Source of the DNA: Nonomuraea guangzhouensis
Lineage (GTDB): Bacteria; Actinomycetota; Actinomycetes; Streptosporangiales; Streptosporangiaceae
DNA: 64,000 nucleotides
NCBI RefSeq assembly: GCF_019396345.1
Contig: NZ_JAHKRM010000009.1
Coordinates: forward strand, 362,765 to 426,764
Direction of reading: 5' to 3'
Positions 49,841 through 57,711 of the stretch are shown here, in pieces. How positions within the stretch are numbered: position 1 is the stretch's first letter; the number at the start of each line of letters is the position of its first letter. Position numbers and translations under genes: made by a program. The notes beneath the pieces are model-generated. The model was not told the DNA's origin, made no database searches, and was given only the letters and a program-made list of their open reading frames with translations.

Positions 49841-49856
49841 GTCGAATCGATTCGAC
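49841..49856. promoter_or_regulatory. Perfect LacI box after the lacI gene
   Basis: GTCGAATCGATTCGAC is a perfect 16-bp palindrome, the best copy of the local LacI operator. It lies 39 bp downstream of the lacI stop and would have driven a gene to the right, which is now only a fragment. Confidence 0.8.
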
Positions 49857-50160
49857 ATCCCCGCCTCATCGGCCACCGGCGCCGCCATCGGCAGCACCAC
49901 GGCCGCGATCGACCTGGCCACGGTCATGCACGCCGACGGCAACACCACCTCCGGCTTCCTGGGCCCCCGCCACGCCGACATCTCCGTCAACGGCGGCCCG
50001 CCCCAGCGCGCCTGGTTCCCCTGTTCCTTCCAAGCGCGGCTTCCGGAGGGGACGCCGACGACGGCCCAGGTGGAGTGCCAGGAGCCGGAGTTGTAGTGCC
50101 GGCGGCCGGTCACCTTCCCGGCTTCGGGGCCTGCCGCCGGCAAGAGATGGAGTCTTTCGA
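49857..50160 (+). pseudogene. Remnant coding-like fragments, no intact gene
   Basis: Right after the LacI box, one plus-strand frame reads TGAAIGSTTAAIDLATVMHAD, then GFLGPRHADISVNGGPPQRAWFP, which looks like part of a carbohydrate-binding or glycosidase domain. There is no start and the frame soon breaks. Near 50040-50150 the minus strand has GKVTGRRHYNSGSWHSTW, which also looks like a protein fragment. Both are too short to assign. The region appears to be the scar of a deleted gene once regulated by the LacI box. Confidence 0.4.
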
Positions 50161-50718
50161 TCAGAGGGTGTACGGCACGCCGTGTTCGAGCACCTCGACC
50201 TGGGTTCGACGCGGCGCCAGGTTGCGGATGAGCTGGTGGTGGAGTGCCTGGTGGACGGGTGCGAGGCCGGCCTGGTGGATGGGGATCACCAGTTCGGGTT
50301 CGATGGTTCGCAGGTAGTCGACGGCTTCGCCGATCTTCAGCCATGGCCCGCCGACGGGCAGCAGCAGCACGCGTACCGGCCACGGTGGCGGGGTGAAGGC
50401 GTCGCCGGGGTGGAAGATCCGGCCGTCGAGCAGGTAGCCGGTGTTGGCCATGCCCGGCAGCAGCGGGTGAATGACGGCGTGCTCGCCTTCGACGGTCTCG
50501 ATCCCGTCGGGCACGTCGCCGACGCGGACGGCGGGGTTGGCCGCCAGCAGGGCGGGGATCCGGTCGGTGTCCAGGTGGTCGGGGTGCTCATGGGTGACCA
50601 GGACGGCGTCGAGGTCACGCAGGTCCTCGAAGCCGGTGGCATAGGTGCCGGGATCGAGCAGCAGTCGCCGGTCGCCGGAGACCAGGACGCAGGCGTGGCC
50701 GAAGTGGGTGATCTGCAT
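50161..50718 (-). CDS. MBL-fold metallo-hydrolase
   Basis: A 185-residue metallo-beta-lactamase-fold protein. The metal motif VTHEHPDHLD is at about residues 42-51 and further ligands are His in GEHAVIHPLL and HPGDAF. The C-terminal part has VIPIHQAGLAP. It is shorter than UlaG-type lactonases but similar in plan. It lies downstream of a class II aldolase in the catabolic cluster. It might hydrolyse a lactone or thioester intermediate; this is inferred. Confidence 0.85.
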   Translation of the reverse strand: MQITHFGHACVLVSGDRRLLLDPGTYATGFEDLRDLDAVLVTHEHPDHLDTDRIPALLAANPAVRVGDVPDGIETVEGEHAVIHPLLPGMANTGYLLDGRIFHPGDAFTPPPWPVRVLLLPVGGPWLKIGEAVDYLRTIEPELVIPIHQAGLAPVHQALHHQLIRNLAPRRTQVEVLEHGVPYTL

Positions 50719-50757
50719 GTGTCACAGCCAAGGTGGTAGGGAGGTACAGCTGTTCCG

Positions 50758-51423
50758 TCAGCTCTTCCTGGTCAGGTAGCGATAGCCGGCCTCGAGCTGG
50801 GCCGGGTTCCACACCTGTTCGTTCTTGAAGGCCGTCTCGGCCTCGTCGGACCATATCCGCGGGCCGCCCGCGGCCATCGCCATCAGCTGGGTACGGCAGG
50901 CGCGTTCGAGCAGGACCGCGTACATCACCGCGGCGGCGGGGTCGGGCCCCGCGGTGACGGCGCCGTGCCGCGGCATCAGGACGGCGTTGGCCGCGCCAAG
51001 GGTTTCGCCCAATGCTCTGCCCAGTTCAGGAGTGGCGATCAACGCGCCGGTCACGGTGAAGCGGGGCAGGTCGTGGAAGGGCACGGCGTCGTGCGAGATG
51101 GGCCGGAGCGGCTGGTCCAGCGAGGCGAAGGCGGCCAGCGCGGGGGCGTGCGTGTGCACCACGCACCCGACGCCGGGCCTGGCGTTCATGATCTCGGTGT
51201 GGATGGGGTACTCGAGGTGCCGCTTGCCTTCGCCGTCGAGCACCTCGCCGTCCGGCGTGACCAGGACGACCCGGTCGGCGTCGATCTCCTCGAAGCCCCA
51301 GCCGGACGCCTTCATCCAGACGCCGCGGCCCTCGGGATCACGGAGCGAGGCGTGACCCCAGACCATGTCGCTCAGCCCGGCGGCGGCCAGCGCCCGGCTC
51401 GCCTCGGCGACCTGCTCCCTCAC
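50758..51423 (-). CDS. Class II aldolase/adducin family protein
   Basis: A 221-residue protein of the L-fuculose-phosphate aldolase/adducin family. It has MVWGHASLRDPEGRG, HTHAPALAAFASLDQPLRP with the zinc His pair and MPRHGAVTAGPDPAAAV with a third His. The usual Glu at about residue 70 is in the EGKRHLEYPIHTEIM segment. In aromatic pathways such proteins act as decarboxylases or aldolases on hydroxy-oxo acids. GTG 51423 overlaps the upstream FAD monooxygenase stop (GTGA). Confidence 0.88.
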   Translation of the reverse strand: MREQVAEASRALAAAGLSDMVWGHASLRDPEGRGVWMKASGWGFEEIDADRVVLVTPDGEVLDGEGKRHLEYPIHTEIMNARPGVGCVVHTHAPALAAFASLDQPLRPISHDAVPFHDLPRFTVTGALIATPELGRALGETLGAANAVLMPRHGAVTAGPDPAAAVMYAVLLERACRTQLMAMAAGGPRIWSDEAETAFKNEQVWNPAQLEAGYRYLTRKS

Positions 51424-52565
51424 AGCGCCTCCTGGTAGAGCCAGTCGAGGTCGGTGTAGTCGTCGGCGGCGCGGCGGGCGAAGACGCGGTCGCGCAGCGC
51501 CGGGATCACCAGGTCGCCGGCGTGCCAGATCTCGCCCCACGCGCGGGCGACCGTCTGCACCTGCCCGGTACGGGGGCCACGCTCCGCCTGGTATCCGGCG
51601 AACGCCTCGGCGACGTCCCCGCCGTGTTTGGCCAGGTGCCTGGCCAGGCACGCGGCGTCCTCGATCGCCTGGCAGGCGCCCTGGGCGAGATATTGGAGCA
51701 TAGGGTGGGCGGCGTCGCCGAGCAGCGTCACCCTTCCCTTGGTCCAGGTGGCGATCGGCAGCCGGTCGTACATCGGCCATCGGCGATCCGTGGGCATCAA
51801 CGCGACGGAGGACCGCACCTCCTCGCAAGAAGCTGCGAAAGCCTCGGTCAGCTCCTCTGGGGTGCCCCAGTCGTCGGTGCCGGGCCGGAAACGGCGGCTG
51901 CGGAAGACCGCGACCTGGTTGTAGAGCTCGCCGCGCCGGATCGGGTACTGGACCAGGTGCTTGTCCGGGCCGATCCAGATGACCTCGTCGTCCTGCTCGA
52001 CGGCTGAGGTGGTGGGCAGCGTGCCGCGATAGGCGACGTACTGCGCGCAGATCGGCTCGTCGTCACAGATCAGCTTCCGCGTGCGCGACCACAGGCCGTC
52101 CGCGCCCACCACACCGTCACAGCGGTAGAGCGTGCCGTCGGCGAAGCGCACCTCGCCGTCCGCGCTCACCGCCACCATCTCGCGGCCGGTCTCCAGCGTG
52201 ATCCGGGGGTTGGCCCGGCAGGCCGCCAGCAGGACCTCCAGCAGATCCCCGCGGTGCAGCACCGTGTACGCCTGGCCGAAGTGGCGGCGGAAGGCCGGGC
52301 CGAGGTCGACGACGCCGAGCCGTTTGCCGGTGTCGGCGTGCATGAAGACGAGATTGCGCGGCTGTACCGAGACCTCGTCCAGTGTGGGGCGCAGGCCGAG
52401 GCGCTCCAGGATCCGCATCGCGTTGGGGGCGAGCTGGATACCGGCGCCGATCTCCCCGAATCGCGGCGCCTGCTCGGCGACGTGCACGTCGAACCCGGCC
52501 TGGGCGAGGGCGAGCGCGGTCGTCATGCCGCCGATACCACCCCCGATGATCAGAAACATGGTCAT
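51420..52565 (-). CDS. FAD-dependent monooxygenase (salicylate/6-hydroxynicotinate hydroxylase-like)
   Basis: A 381-residue class A flavin monooxygenase. The N-terminal GGGIGGMTTALALAQAGF binds the ADP part, the DG motif is GVVGADGLWSRTRK, and the GD motif is VTLLGDAAHPMLQYLAQGACQAIED at about residues 285-310. This size and the LQYLAQGA sequence match salicylate hydroxylase and 6-hydroxynicotinate 3-monooxygenase relatives, which hydroxylate with loss of carboxyl. The start overlaps the ferredoxin stop (ATGA, 52565), with a second ATG two codons in. It should form the hydroxylated aromatic used by the cluster. Confidence 0.88.
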   Translation of the reverse strand: MTMFLIIGGGIGGMTTALALAQAGFDVHVAEQAPRFGEIGAGIQLAPNAMRILERLGLRPTLDEVSVQPRNLVFMHADTGKRLGVVDLGPAFRRHFGQAYTVLHRGDLLEVLLAACRANPRITLETGREMVAVSADGEVRFADGTLYRCDGVVGADGLWSRTRKLICDDEPICAQYVAYRGTLPTTSAVEQDDEVIWIGPDKHLVQYPIRRGELYNQVAVFRSRRFRPGTDDWGTPEELTEAFAASCEEVRSSVALMPTDRRWPMYDRLPIATWTKGRVTLLGDAAHPMLQYLAQGACQAIEDAACLARHLAKHGGDVAEAFAGYQAERGPRTGQVQTVARAWGEIWHAGDLVIPALRDRVFARRAADDYTDLDWLYQEAL

Positions 52566-52891
52566 CCCTTCGTCCGTGAGGTGACCAGAGGAGTGTCCAC
52601 CCCGATGGCCCCGGTGCCATAGGCGCCGCCCGGATCGCCGAGCGCCTGTGCCCGGCCGGGCAAGGGGAGGGCGAAGAACTCGGCGTTGTCCTTCGCCCAG
52701 ACGGGGTCGCCGGCCTTGGGCGCGGTGATGGCGTCGACCGGGCACTCGGGCAGGCAGGCGCCGCAGTCGATGCACTCGCCGGGGTTGATGTAGCGCTTGG
52801 TCAGGCCCTCGTAGATGCAGTCCACCGGGCAGGCGTCGACGCAGGCGCCGTCCAGTTCGTCGATGCAGGCGTCGTTGATCACGTAGGCCAT
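52562..52891 (-). CDS. 7Fe-type ferredoxin (FdxA-like)
   Basis: A 109-residue ferredoxin. The N-terminal half has CIDELDGACVDACPVDCI and the second cluster motif is CIDCGACLPECPVDAI, the pattern of one 3Fe-4S and one 4Fe-4S cluster as in mycobacterial and Streptomyces FdxA. Its partner is probably the FAD reductase encoded 13 bp into this gene's start (overlap 52879-52891). It supplies electrons to an oxygenase, but no two-component oxygenase is visible in the cluster. Confidence 0.9.
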   Translation of the reverse strand: MAYVINDACIDELDGACVDACPVDCIYEGLTKRYINPGECIDCGACLPECPVDAITAPKAGDPVWAKDNAEFFALPLPGRAQALGDPGGAYGTGAIGVDTPLVTSRTKG

Positions 52892-53850
52892 GGCGCGGCC
52901 CTTTCTGTGGAATGGCCGGGGAACAGCTCCTCGCCGGGGCGCAGCCGTACCGCGATGTTGTTGACGGCGGTGGCCGCCTCGCCGAACCCGGTCGCGATCA
53001 GCCGGACCTTGCCGGGATAGGCGGTGATGTCACCGGCGGCATAGACCCGGTCCAGGCTGGTGGCCATGTCGGTGCCGACCTCGACCTGCCGATCGCGGAG
53101 GGTCAGGCCCCAGTCCGTGAGCGGGCCGAGGGAGGCGGTATGACCGAGGGCGGGGATGAGGATGTCGGCCCTGCGGTATCCCGTGGCGGTGAGGGTGACG
53201 CCCTCCAGTTCGTCGTCGCCGTGTACGGCGGTGACCTCACAGTCGACCAGCACGTCGGCCGGCGAGCCGGACAACCGCTCCAGGGATCGGGCGTGGGCGC
53301 GGAAGCGGCGCCGCCGGTGCACGAGCGTCACCGATCGGGCGTGCTCGACCAGGGTGGTGGCCCAGTCGACGGCGCTGTCGCCGCCCCCGACGATGACGAC
53401 GTCGCGGCCCGCGTACGACTGCGGCGGTTCGACGAGGTAGTGCACGCCCCGGCCGCGGAAGCCGTCGAGGGCGGGCAGGGGCTTGGGGGTGAAACTGCCG
53501 ATGCCCGCGGTGATGAGCAGCGCGCCCGCGCGGATGCGGCGGCCGGTGGAGGTGGTCACCGTGACCGCGTCGGCGTCCTTCTCCAGGTGGGCGGCCTGCT
53601 CGCCGAGGACGATGTCCGGGTGGGCGGTGTGGGCCTGCTCGACGAGGCGCTCGGTCAGTTCGCGGCCGGTCACCGCCGGGAAGCCGGCGATGTCGTAGAT
53701 CTTCTTGTCCGGGTAGAGCGCCGCGACCTGCCCGCCCAGGTGCGGGAGGCTGTCGAGCAGGGTGACGCTCAGGCCCCGCATACCGGCGTAGAACCCGGCG
53801 AACAGCCCGGCCGGCCCCGCACCGACGATCAGCAGCTCCGTGTCGGGCAC
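52879..53850 (-). CDS. Ferredoxin-NADP+ reductase-like flavoprotein (TrxR-like fold)
   Basis: A 323-residue thioredoxin-reductase-fold protein. FAD binding: LLIVGAGPAGLFAGFYAGMRG; NADPH binding: VVIVGGGDSAVDWA; FAD second motif: VYAAGDITAYPGKVRLIATGFGEAATAVN in the C-terminus. It lacks the CxxC redox pair of thioredoxin reductases, as in the TrxR-like FNRs of Bacillus and actinomycetes. GTG 53850 starts two bases after the upstream stop. It should reduce the adjacent ferredoxin. Confidence 0.9.
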   Translation of the reverse strand: MPDTELLIVGAGPAGLFAGFYAGMRGLSVTLLDSLPHLGGQVAALYPDKKIYDIAGFPAVTGRELTERLVEQAHTAHPDIVLGEQAAHLEKDADAVTVTTSTGRRIRAGALLITAGIGSFTPKPLPALDGFRGRGVHYLVEPPQSYAGRDVVIVGGGDSAVDWATTLVEHARSVTLVHRRRRFRAHARSLERLSGSPADVLVDCEVTAVHGDDELEGVTLTATGYRRADILIPALGHTASLGPLTDWGLTLRDRQVEVGTDMATSLDRVYAAGDITAYPGKVRLIATGFGEAATAVNNIAVRLRPGEELFPGHSTERAAPWPT

Positions 53851-53852
53851 CG

Positions 53853-54749
53853 TCAGCTCCAGATCAGCGCGTCGTCCAGCGCGTCGTCCGGCTCCGCGTA
53901 GACGGCCGCCGCGGCGGGATGCAGCGGAATCGGCGTCCGGGCCATGTCGGCGGGGACGAGCGGATAGGTGAGCGGGGAGCGGTCGGCCGGGATGTGCGCG
54001 TACTGGACCTCCAGCGCCCGGCGGGTCTTCACCATGCACCAGGTGGCCAGGCCGGCGATATCGTCGGCGAGGTCGCTGCGGCAGAGCACGGCGAAGTCGG
54101 AGAAGTCGAGTGTGCGCAGATCCTCGGTCAGACCGGGCAGGTAGCCCGCCTCGACCGTGGCGGCGGGCCAGCCGGGCTCGTCCAGCGGGAGATAGCGGAC
54201 CGGGCGGCGGTCCGCGACGCGCTGCCAGGCAGGCATCATGATCGCCTCGTGGACGAGCACGTCGGCCTCGCCGCGGGCGAAGCGGTGGACGGCGGGGAAG
54301 GGACGCTCTTCGTAGAGGAAGGTGAGCTTGCCCGCCCGCTGGAGCACACGGTGCGCGAGATGACCGACCAGGTTCACGCCGTCATCCGGCGAGGTGGCGA
54401 CGGTCACGCCGTCCAGGTCCGCGACGGTCTCCGCGGACAGAGCGGCGTCCACGGCGACGACCAGGCGGTCGCGCTGGCCGATCACGCCGAGGCAGCGCAG
54501 CCGGTCGTCGTCGCCGTACAGCTCGCGCACGGCCGCGGTCGGGGTGATGATCGCGATGTCCGCCGCACCGGCCAGGAGGGCCGCCACCTGATCGTGGCCC
54601 CCTCGCCCGGACCAGATGGCGAACCGCGAGCCCTCGGGGACGCGATCGCCCATCTCCTGAGCCAGCCAGCCGCAGATCCGGTGCATGTTGGCCTGCCCCC
54701 AATCACCGCGAAAGTGCACGGTGACCGGGCGGTTCAGCACCTCAGGCAC
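53853..54749 (-). CDS. TAXI-type solute-binding-like protein without signal peptide
   Basis: A 298-residue protein related to the TAXI family of TRAP transporter receptors. It has VTVHFRGDWGQANMH, GADIAIITPTAAVRELYG-like sequence (read as AGAADIAIITPTAAV), the AVDAALSAETVADLDG and DGVNLVGHL segments, and the later FARGEADVLVHEAIMMPAW. TAXI proteins are normally secreted, but here the chosen start (GTG 54749, overlapping the upstream stop by 8 bp) gives no signal peptide, and no TRAP membrane subunits are nearby. It may be a cytosolic ligand-binding or enzyme relative. Function unassigned. Confidence 0.7.
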   Translation of the reverse strand: MPEVLNRPVTVHFRGDWGQANMHRICGWLAQEMGDRVPEGSRFAIWSGRGGHDQVAALLAGAADIAIITPTAAVRELYGDDDRLRCLGVIGQRDRLVVAVDAALSAETVADLDGVTVATSPDDGVNLVGHLAHRVLQRAGKLTFLYEERPFPAVHRFARGEADVLVHEAIMMPAWQRVADRRPVRYLPLDEPGWPAATVEAGYLPGLTEDLRTLDFSDFAVLCRSDLADDIAGLATWCMVKTRRALEVQYAHIPADRSPLTYPLVPADMARTPIPLHPAAAAVYAEPDDALDDALIWS

Positions 54750-55014
54750 CGTCCACCATCCGGGTGAGCCCGTCGGCGTCCAGGCTGAAGTCGATCTCGG
54801 TGATCGAGTCGAACGGGAAACCGACCCGCTCGAACTCCTGCTCCACGCTGTCGCGGTCGGCGGCCTCGTAGAGGGTGACGATGAAGCCGTCGGTGGTGTT
54901 GACGAAGAGCCGCTGGAAGGTGGCATGGACGTTCTTGGCGACCTCGGGGCCGTATCCGGCGACCTCTTCCGGGGACAGGCCGGGGGCCTGGTGCAGGCCG
55001 AGAAACAGTGACAT
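54742..55014 (-). CDS. Small DUF4242/EthD-like ferredoxin-fold protein
   Basis: A 90-residue cytosolic protein starting MSLFLGLHQAPGLSPEEVAG and ending ITEIDFSLDADGLTRMVDG. It has the size and alternating strand-helix pattern of small alpha+beta dimeric proteins such as DUF4242 or EthD, but I cannot assign the family firmly. ATG 55014 gives the best length; the frame is open to 55047. It heads the leftward operon next to the IclR gene. Confidence 0.6.
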   Translation of the reverse strand: MSLFLGLHQAPGLSPEEVAGYGPEVAKNVHATFQRLFVNTTDGFIVTLYEAADRDSVEQEFERVGFPFDSITEIDFSLDADGLTRMVDGA

Positions 55015-55036
55015 TGCCGAGCTCCAATGTGTCATG

Positions 55037-55057
55037 ATGCGGAACACTGTCCCGGAT
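55037..55057. promoter_or_regulatory. IclR operator 1, between divergent operon and iclR
   Basis: Half-site ATGCGGAACA, one C, then the opposing half; 8 of 10 positions are symmetric. It agrees in 18 of 21 positions with operator 2 at 55985-56005. It lies 22 bp upstream of the leftward operon start and 38 bp upstream of the IclR start. Confidence 0.75.
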
Positions 55058-55095
55058 TATGCAACTAAGCTGTGAAGAGTTCAAGGGGTTGTTTC

Positions 55096-55899
55096 GTGCG
55101 CGATAACCTGCTCTCTGTGGATTCCGAGGCGGCGCCAGAGCCCGATCGCCCCCGCGGGCTGATCGGCGCGGTCGACAACGTCCTGCGCCTGCTGCGGCTC
55201 TTCGAGAGCCGCGAGCTGCTCCGGGTCAACCAGGTGGCCAGGGAGATGAACCTGTCGCGCTCGACCGTGCACCGCATGCTCGCCACCCTCAGCCATCACC
55301 ACTTCGTCGAGCAGGACGAGCACTCGCGCGGCTACCGCGCCGGTCCGGCGCTGGTCGACATCGGCCTGGCCGTGGTGCAGAACATGGACGTGCGCGCCCG
55401 CTCCTACGGCGTGCTCGTCCGGCTGCGTGACGCCACCGGCGAGACCGTGCATCTGGGCACCAGGCGCGGCACCGACGTGCTGTTCGTCGAGAGCGTGGAG
55501 AGCGAGCAGACGCTCAAGACGTCCTCCCGGGTGGGTTGGACGCTGCCGGCGCACGCGACCTCGTCGGGCAAGGCCCTGCTGGCCGAGCTACCGGACCGTG
55601 AGCTGTCGGACCTCTATCCGAGCGGCGTGCTCGCGGCCACCACCGCTCGGACCGTCACCTCGCTGCCCGCCCTGCGCGCGGAGCTGGCCGAGGTACGCGC
55701 CCGCGGCTATGCCGTCAACGTCGGCGAGAGCGAGAACGACGTCGGCGGCGTGGGTGTCGTCGTCAAGGACCTGCAGGGACGCGTGCGCGCGGCCCTCGCG
55801 GTGACCGGGCCGCGCTCGCGCGTCGACGACCAGTGGATCGCCAAGGTGTCCGAGGCCGCGATGCGCTCGGCCGAAGAGCTCAGCAGCTACATCGTCTAA
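55096..55899 (+). CDS. IclR family transcriptional regulator
   Basis: A 267-residue IclR protein. The helix-turn-helix is NVLRLLRLFESRELLRVNQ, then VAREMNLSRSTVHRMLATL. The effector domain contains TGETVHLGTRRG, VGWTLPAHATSSGKALLAEL, VNVGESENDVGGVGVVV. GTG 55096 has AAGGGG seven bases upstream, and two other GTG codons (55072 and 55117) are possible. The gene lies between two operons, each with the same palindrome at its start, so it most likely regulates both and itself. The effector is probably the aromatic substrate or an intermediate. Confidence 0.9.
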   Translation: MRDNLLSVDSEAAPEPDRPRGLIGAVDNVLRLLRLFESRELLRVNQVAREMNLSRSTVHRMLATLSHHHFVEQDEHSRGYRAGPALVDIGLAVVQNMDVRARSYGVLVRLRDATGETVHLGTRRGTDVLFVESVESEQTLKTSSRVGWTLPAHATSSGKALLAELPDRELSDLYPSGVLAATTARTVTSLPALRAELAEVRARGYAVNVGESENDVGGVGVVVKDLQGRVRAALAVTGPRSRVDDQWIAKVSEAAMRSAEELSSYIV

Positions 55900-55915
55900 C
55901 GCAAGACAGCCCACC

Positions 55916-55944
55916 AAGGCCGGATCCCCACGGGGTCCGGCCTT
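55916..55944 (+). terminator. Terminator after iclR
   Basis: AAGGCCGGATCCCC and GGGGTCCGGCCTT pair almost perfectly (one bulged T) across an AC loop. It lies 16 bp after the IclR stop and just upstream of operator 2. Confidence 0.8.
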
Positions 55945-55984
55945 CGTCATCTCCGCTTGCCAAGCTCGATATTCAAGTAGCACA

Positions 55985-56005
55985 ATGCGGTTCACTGTTC
56001 CGCAT
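55985..56005 (+). promoter_or_regulatory. IclR operator 2, upstream of the rightward operon
   Basis: Half-site ATGCGGTTCA, one C, then TGTTCCGCAT; 8 of 10 positions are symmetric. It is the close match of operator 1 and lies 25 bp upstream of the DUF1772 start at 56030. Confidence 0.75.
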
Positions 56006-56029
56006 GGCGCTACATCTAGGGGATGTCGC

Positions 56030-56479
56030 ATGCTAGAAACCTTGGTAACCGCCGCACTCCTCGTGCTCAGCGGGATCTGGACCGGGGCCATCACCACCAT
56101 CGCCTGGGAGCGCATCCCGGTCTGGCGCCGCCTCGACCCGGTGCCGCGCGCCGTCGATTTCCGTAGGTCACTGCACCGCATGGACCCGACCATGCCGATC
56201 ATCGCCGTGATCGTCATCGGCTTGGGCGTCACCCACGCCCTGGGGCACGAGGGCCTGGCGCGGACGCTGGCCTGGATCGCCGTCGGCGGCATCGCGCTCG
56301 TCGTCGTCGGCTCCATCCTGCTGCTCGAACCGATCAACTCCCGCTTCCGCCGGCTCCCCGAGGGCGCTCCCCCGCCCGATGCCGCCGACCTCCATGTCCG
56401 CTGGTCATGGCTGCACCTCGGCCGCACCGTCGTGGCGGTCGTCAGCTTGACCCTCTTCGTACTCGCCGCCTTGTCCTAG
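56030..56479 (+). CDS. DUF1772 (anthrone-oxygenase-like) membrane protein
   Basis: A 149-residue membrane protein with four hydrophobic segments (LVTAALLVLSGIWTGAIT, PIIAVIVIGLGVTHAL, IAVGGIALVVVGSILLL, VVAVVSLTLFVLAALS). The E-R-x-P motif in AWERIPVWRRLDPV and the INSRFRRLP loop place it in the DUF1772/anthrone oxygenase-like family, whose fungal and bacterial members oxidise aromatic anthrones without a cofactor. ATG 56030 has AGGGGA upstream and matches the operator position. It heads the rightward operon. A pathway role is likely but undefined. Confidence 0.8.
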   Translation: MLETLVTAALLVLSGIWTGAITTIAWERIPVWRRLDPVPRAVDFRRSLHRMDPTMPIIAVIVIGLGVTHALGHEGLARTLAWIAVGGIALVVVGSILLLEPINSRFRRLPEGAPPPDAADLHVRWSWLHLGRTVVAVVSLTLFVLAALS

Positions 56480-56488
56480 GAGGACACC

Positions 56489-57181
56489 GTGCAGTCTTCA
56501 CGGCGCATCCCACCGCCGGATCCGACCCGCGAACCGCTCAAGGTCAACGTCTATGAGCGCATGTCGGGAGCGGCCGCCCAGCTGATGCCGCTGTTCCCGT
56601 ACGACGACGCCGGCTCGATCGTGCCCTGCGGCGCGGTGCTGTGGGGCGGCCCCGACGAGGAGTACGGGCACTTCTTCCACGGCAACTCCGTCGCCGAAGT
56701 CGTGGTCGTCTACGGCTCGCACCAGTCGCTGCTGTCCTCGGGGCAGATCTTCGCCACTCAGCCGCTGCATGGGGTCAACTCGTTCCTGCGCGATGAGAAG
56801 GATCCCTCGGCGTTCGCGGTCATGACGATCACGCAGCACCAGTCGGAGGCGGGGGACCAGAACGAGACCCTGATGGCGCGCTGCCAGAAGTGCAAGGCCG
56901 AGCTGGCCCGGATCGACTACGACGCCACCCCGCACGGGGTGGCGGGTCACGATCCCACCCGGTTCGGCTCCGCGGACGACCGGGTCCGCCAGTTCGCCAC
57001 CATCGCCGGGTCGCGAGAGTTCGCGCGGCTGCGCAACAGCGACGAGGGGCGCACCTGTACGGAGTGCGGGCACGTCAACCCCGTCTTCCCTCTCGCGCAG
57101 TGGGGGTGGCTGCGGCAGGTCGCCCAGACCGATGCCGTCAACAGGGCCTACCACGCGCTGATCAAGGAGGATCAGGCATGA
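56489..57181 (+). CDS. 3-hydroxyanthranilate-dioxygenase-like cupin with C-terminal CxxC pairs
   Basis: A 230-residue protein. The N-terminal 150 residues are cupin-like: WGGPDEEYGHFFHGNSVAEVVVVYG, where His and Glu lie at positions resembling the metal site of bacterial 3-hydroxyanthranilate 3,4-dioxygenase. The C-terminus has MARCQKCKAEL and EGRTCTECGHVNPVFP, two CxxC knuckles as in the rubredoxin-like iron site of those enzymes, separated by about 50 residues. GTG 56489 has AGGAGG upstream. The motif order suggests an iron dioxygenase or a related ring-modifying protein. It is followed by a second, shorter protein of the same plan. Confidence 0.75.
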   Translation: MQSSRRIPPPDPTREPLKVNVYERMSGAAAQLMPLFPYDDAGSIVPCGAVLWGGPDEEYGHFFHGNSVAEVVVVYGSHQSLLSSGQIFATQPLHGVNSFLRDEKDPSAFAVMTITQHQSEAGDQNETLMARCQKCKAELARIDYDATPHGVAGHDPTRFGSADDRVRQFATIAGSREFARLRNSDEGRTCTECGHVNPVFPLAQWGWLRQVAQTDAVNRAYHALIKEDQA

Positions 57182-57711
57182 ACCGCCGCCGCATGCTCCA
57201 CGCCTTCAAGGCCGCCAAGGAGGTCGGCGCCTACACCGACGCCGCGGTCCTGCAAGAGGCCGTCGATCCGCAGCTCTACCTGTCGCGCAACCTGCTCCCC
57301 CAGCCCTTCCACCTGGTGTGCGCCAAAGACACCGTGATCACCCAGCTCAGCGGCGGCGCGCGCATCGCCCTGCGGGACAGCTCCGTCAACACCTTCCAGA
57401 TGAGCGTCGGCGACATCGCCTACATCCCCGCCGGCACCCCCCACCAGATCATCCCCACCGACGAGGGCGTCTGCCTGCGCTACATGCCGCTCGACGCCGG
57501 GCTGGTGGGGACGGCGTGGTACTGCCCGGGCTGCGGGATCGAGCTCGAGCGCTACGAATGGGAGCACGTCAACGATCTTCCGGCCGCCGGCTTCTACGCC
57601 CAGGCCTGCGCGCGCTTCAACGCCGACCTCCAGGCCCGGACCTGCGGCACGTGCGGCACCATCCACCCCGCCATCGACCTGGCCGCCTACGACTGGAAGG
57701 ACGAAAGATGA
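57178..57711 (+). CDS. Second HAAO-like cupin protein with CxxC pairs
   Basis: A 177-residue cupin protein. The second cupin motif is intact (GDIAYIPAGTPHQIIP), but the first (around QLSGGARIALRDSSVN) lacks the HxH metal ligands. The C-terminus has YCPGCGIELE and ARTCGTCGTIHP, again two CxxC knuckles. It may be a non-catalytic partner of the longer protein encoded immediately upstream, with which it overlaps by ATGA. Together they may form a heteromeric dioxygenase; this is inference. Confidence 0.75.
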   Translation: MNRRRMLHAFKAAKEVGAYTDAAVLQEAVDPQLYLSRNLLPQPFHLVCAKDTVITQLSGGARIALRDSSVNTFQMSVGDIAYIPAGTPHQIIPTDEGVCLRYMPLDAGLVGTAWYCPGCGIELERYEWEHVNDLPAAGFYAQACARFNADLQARTCGTCGTIHPAIDLAAYDWKDER

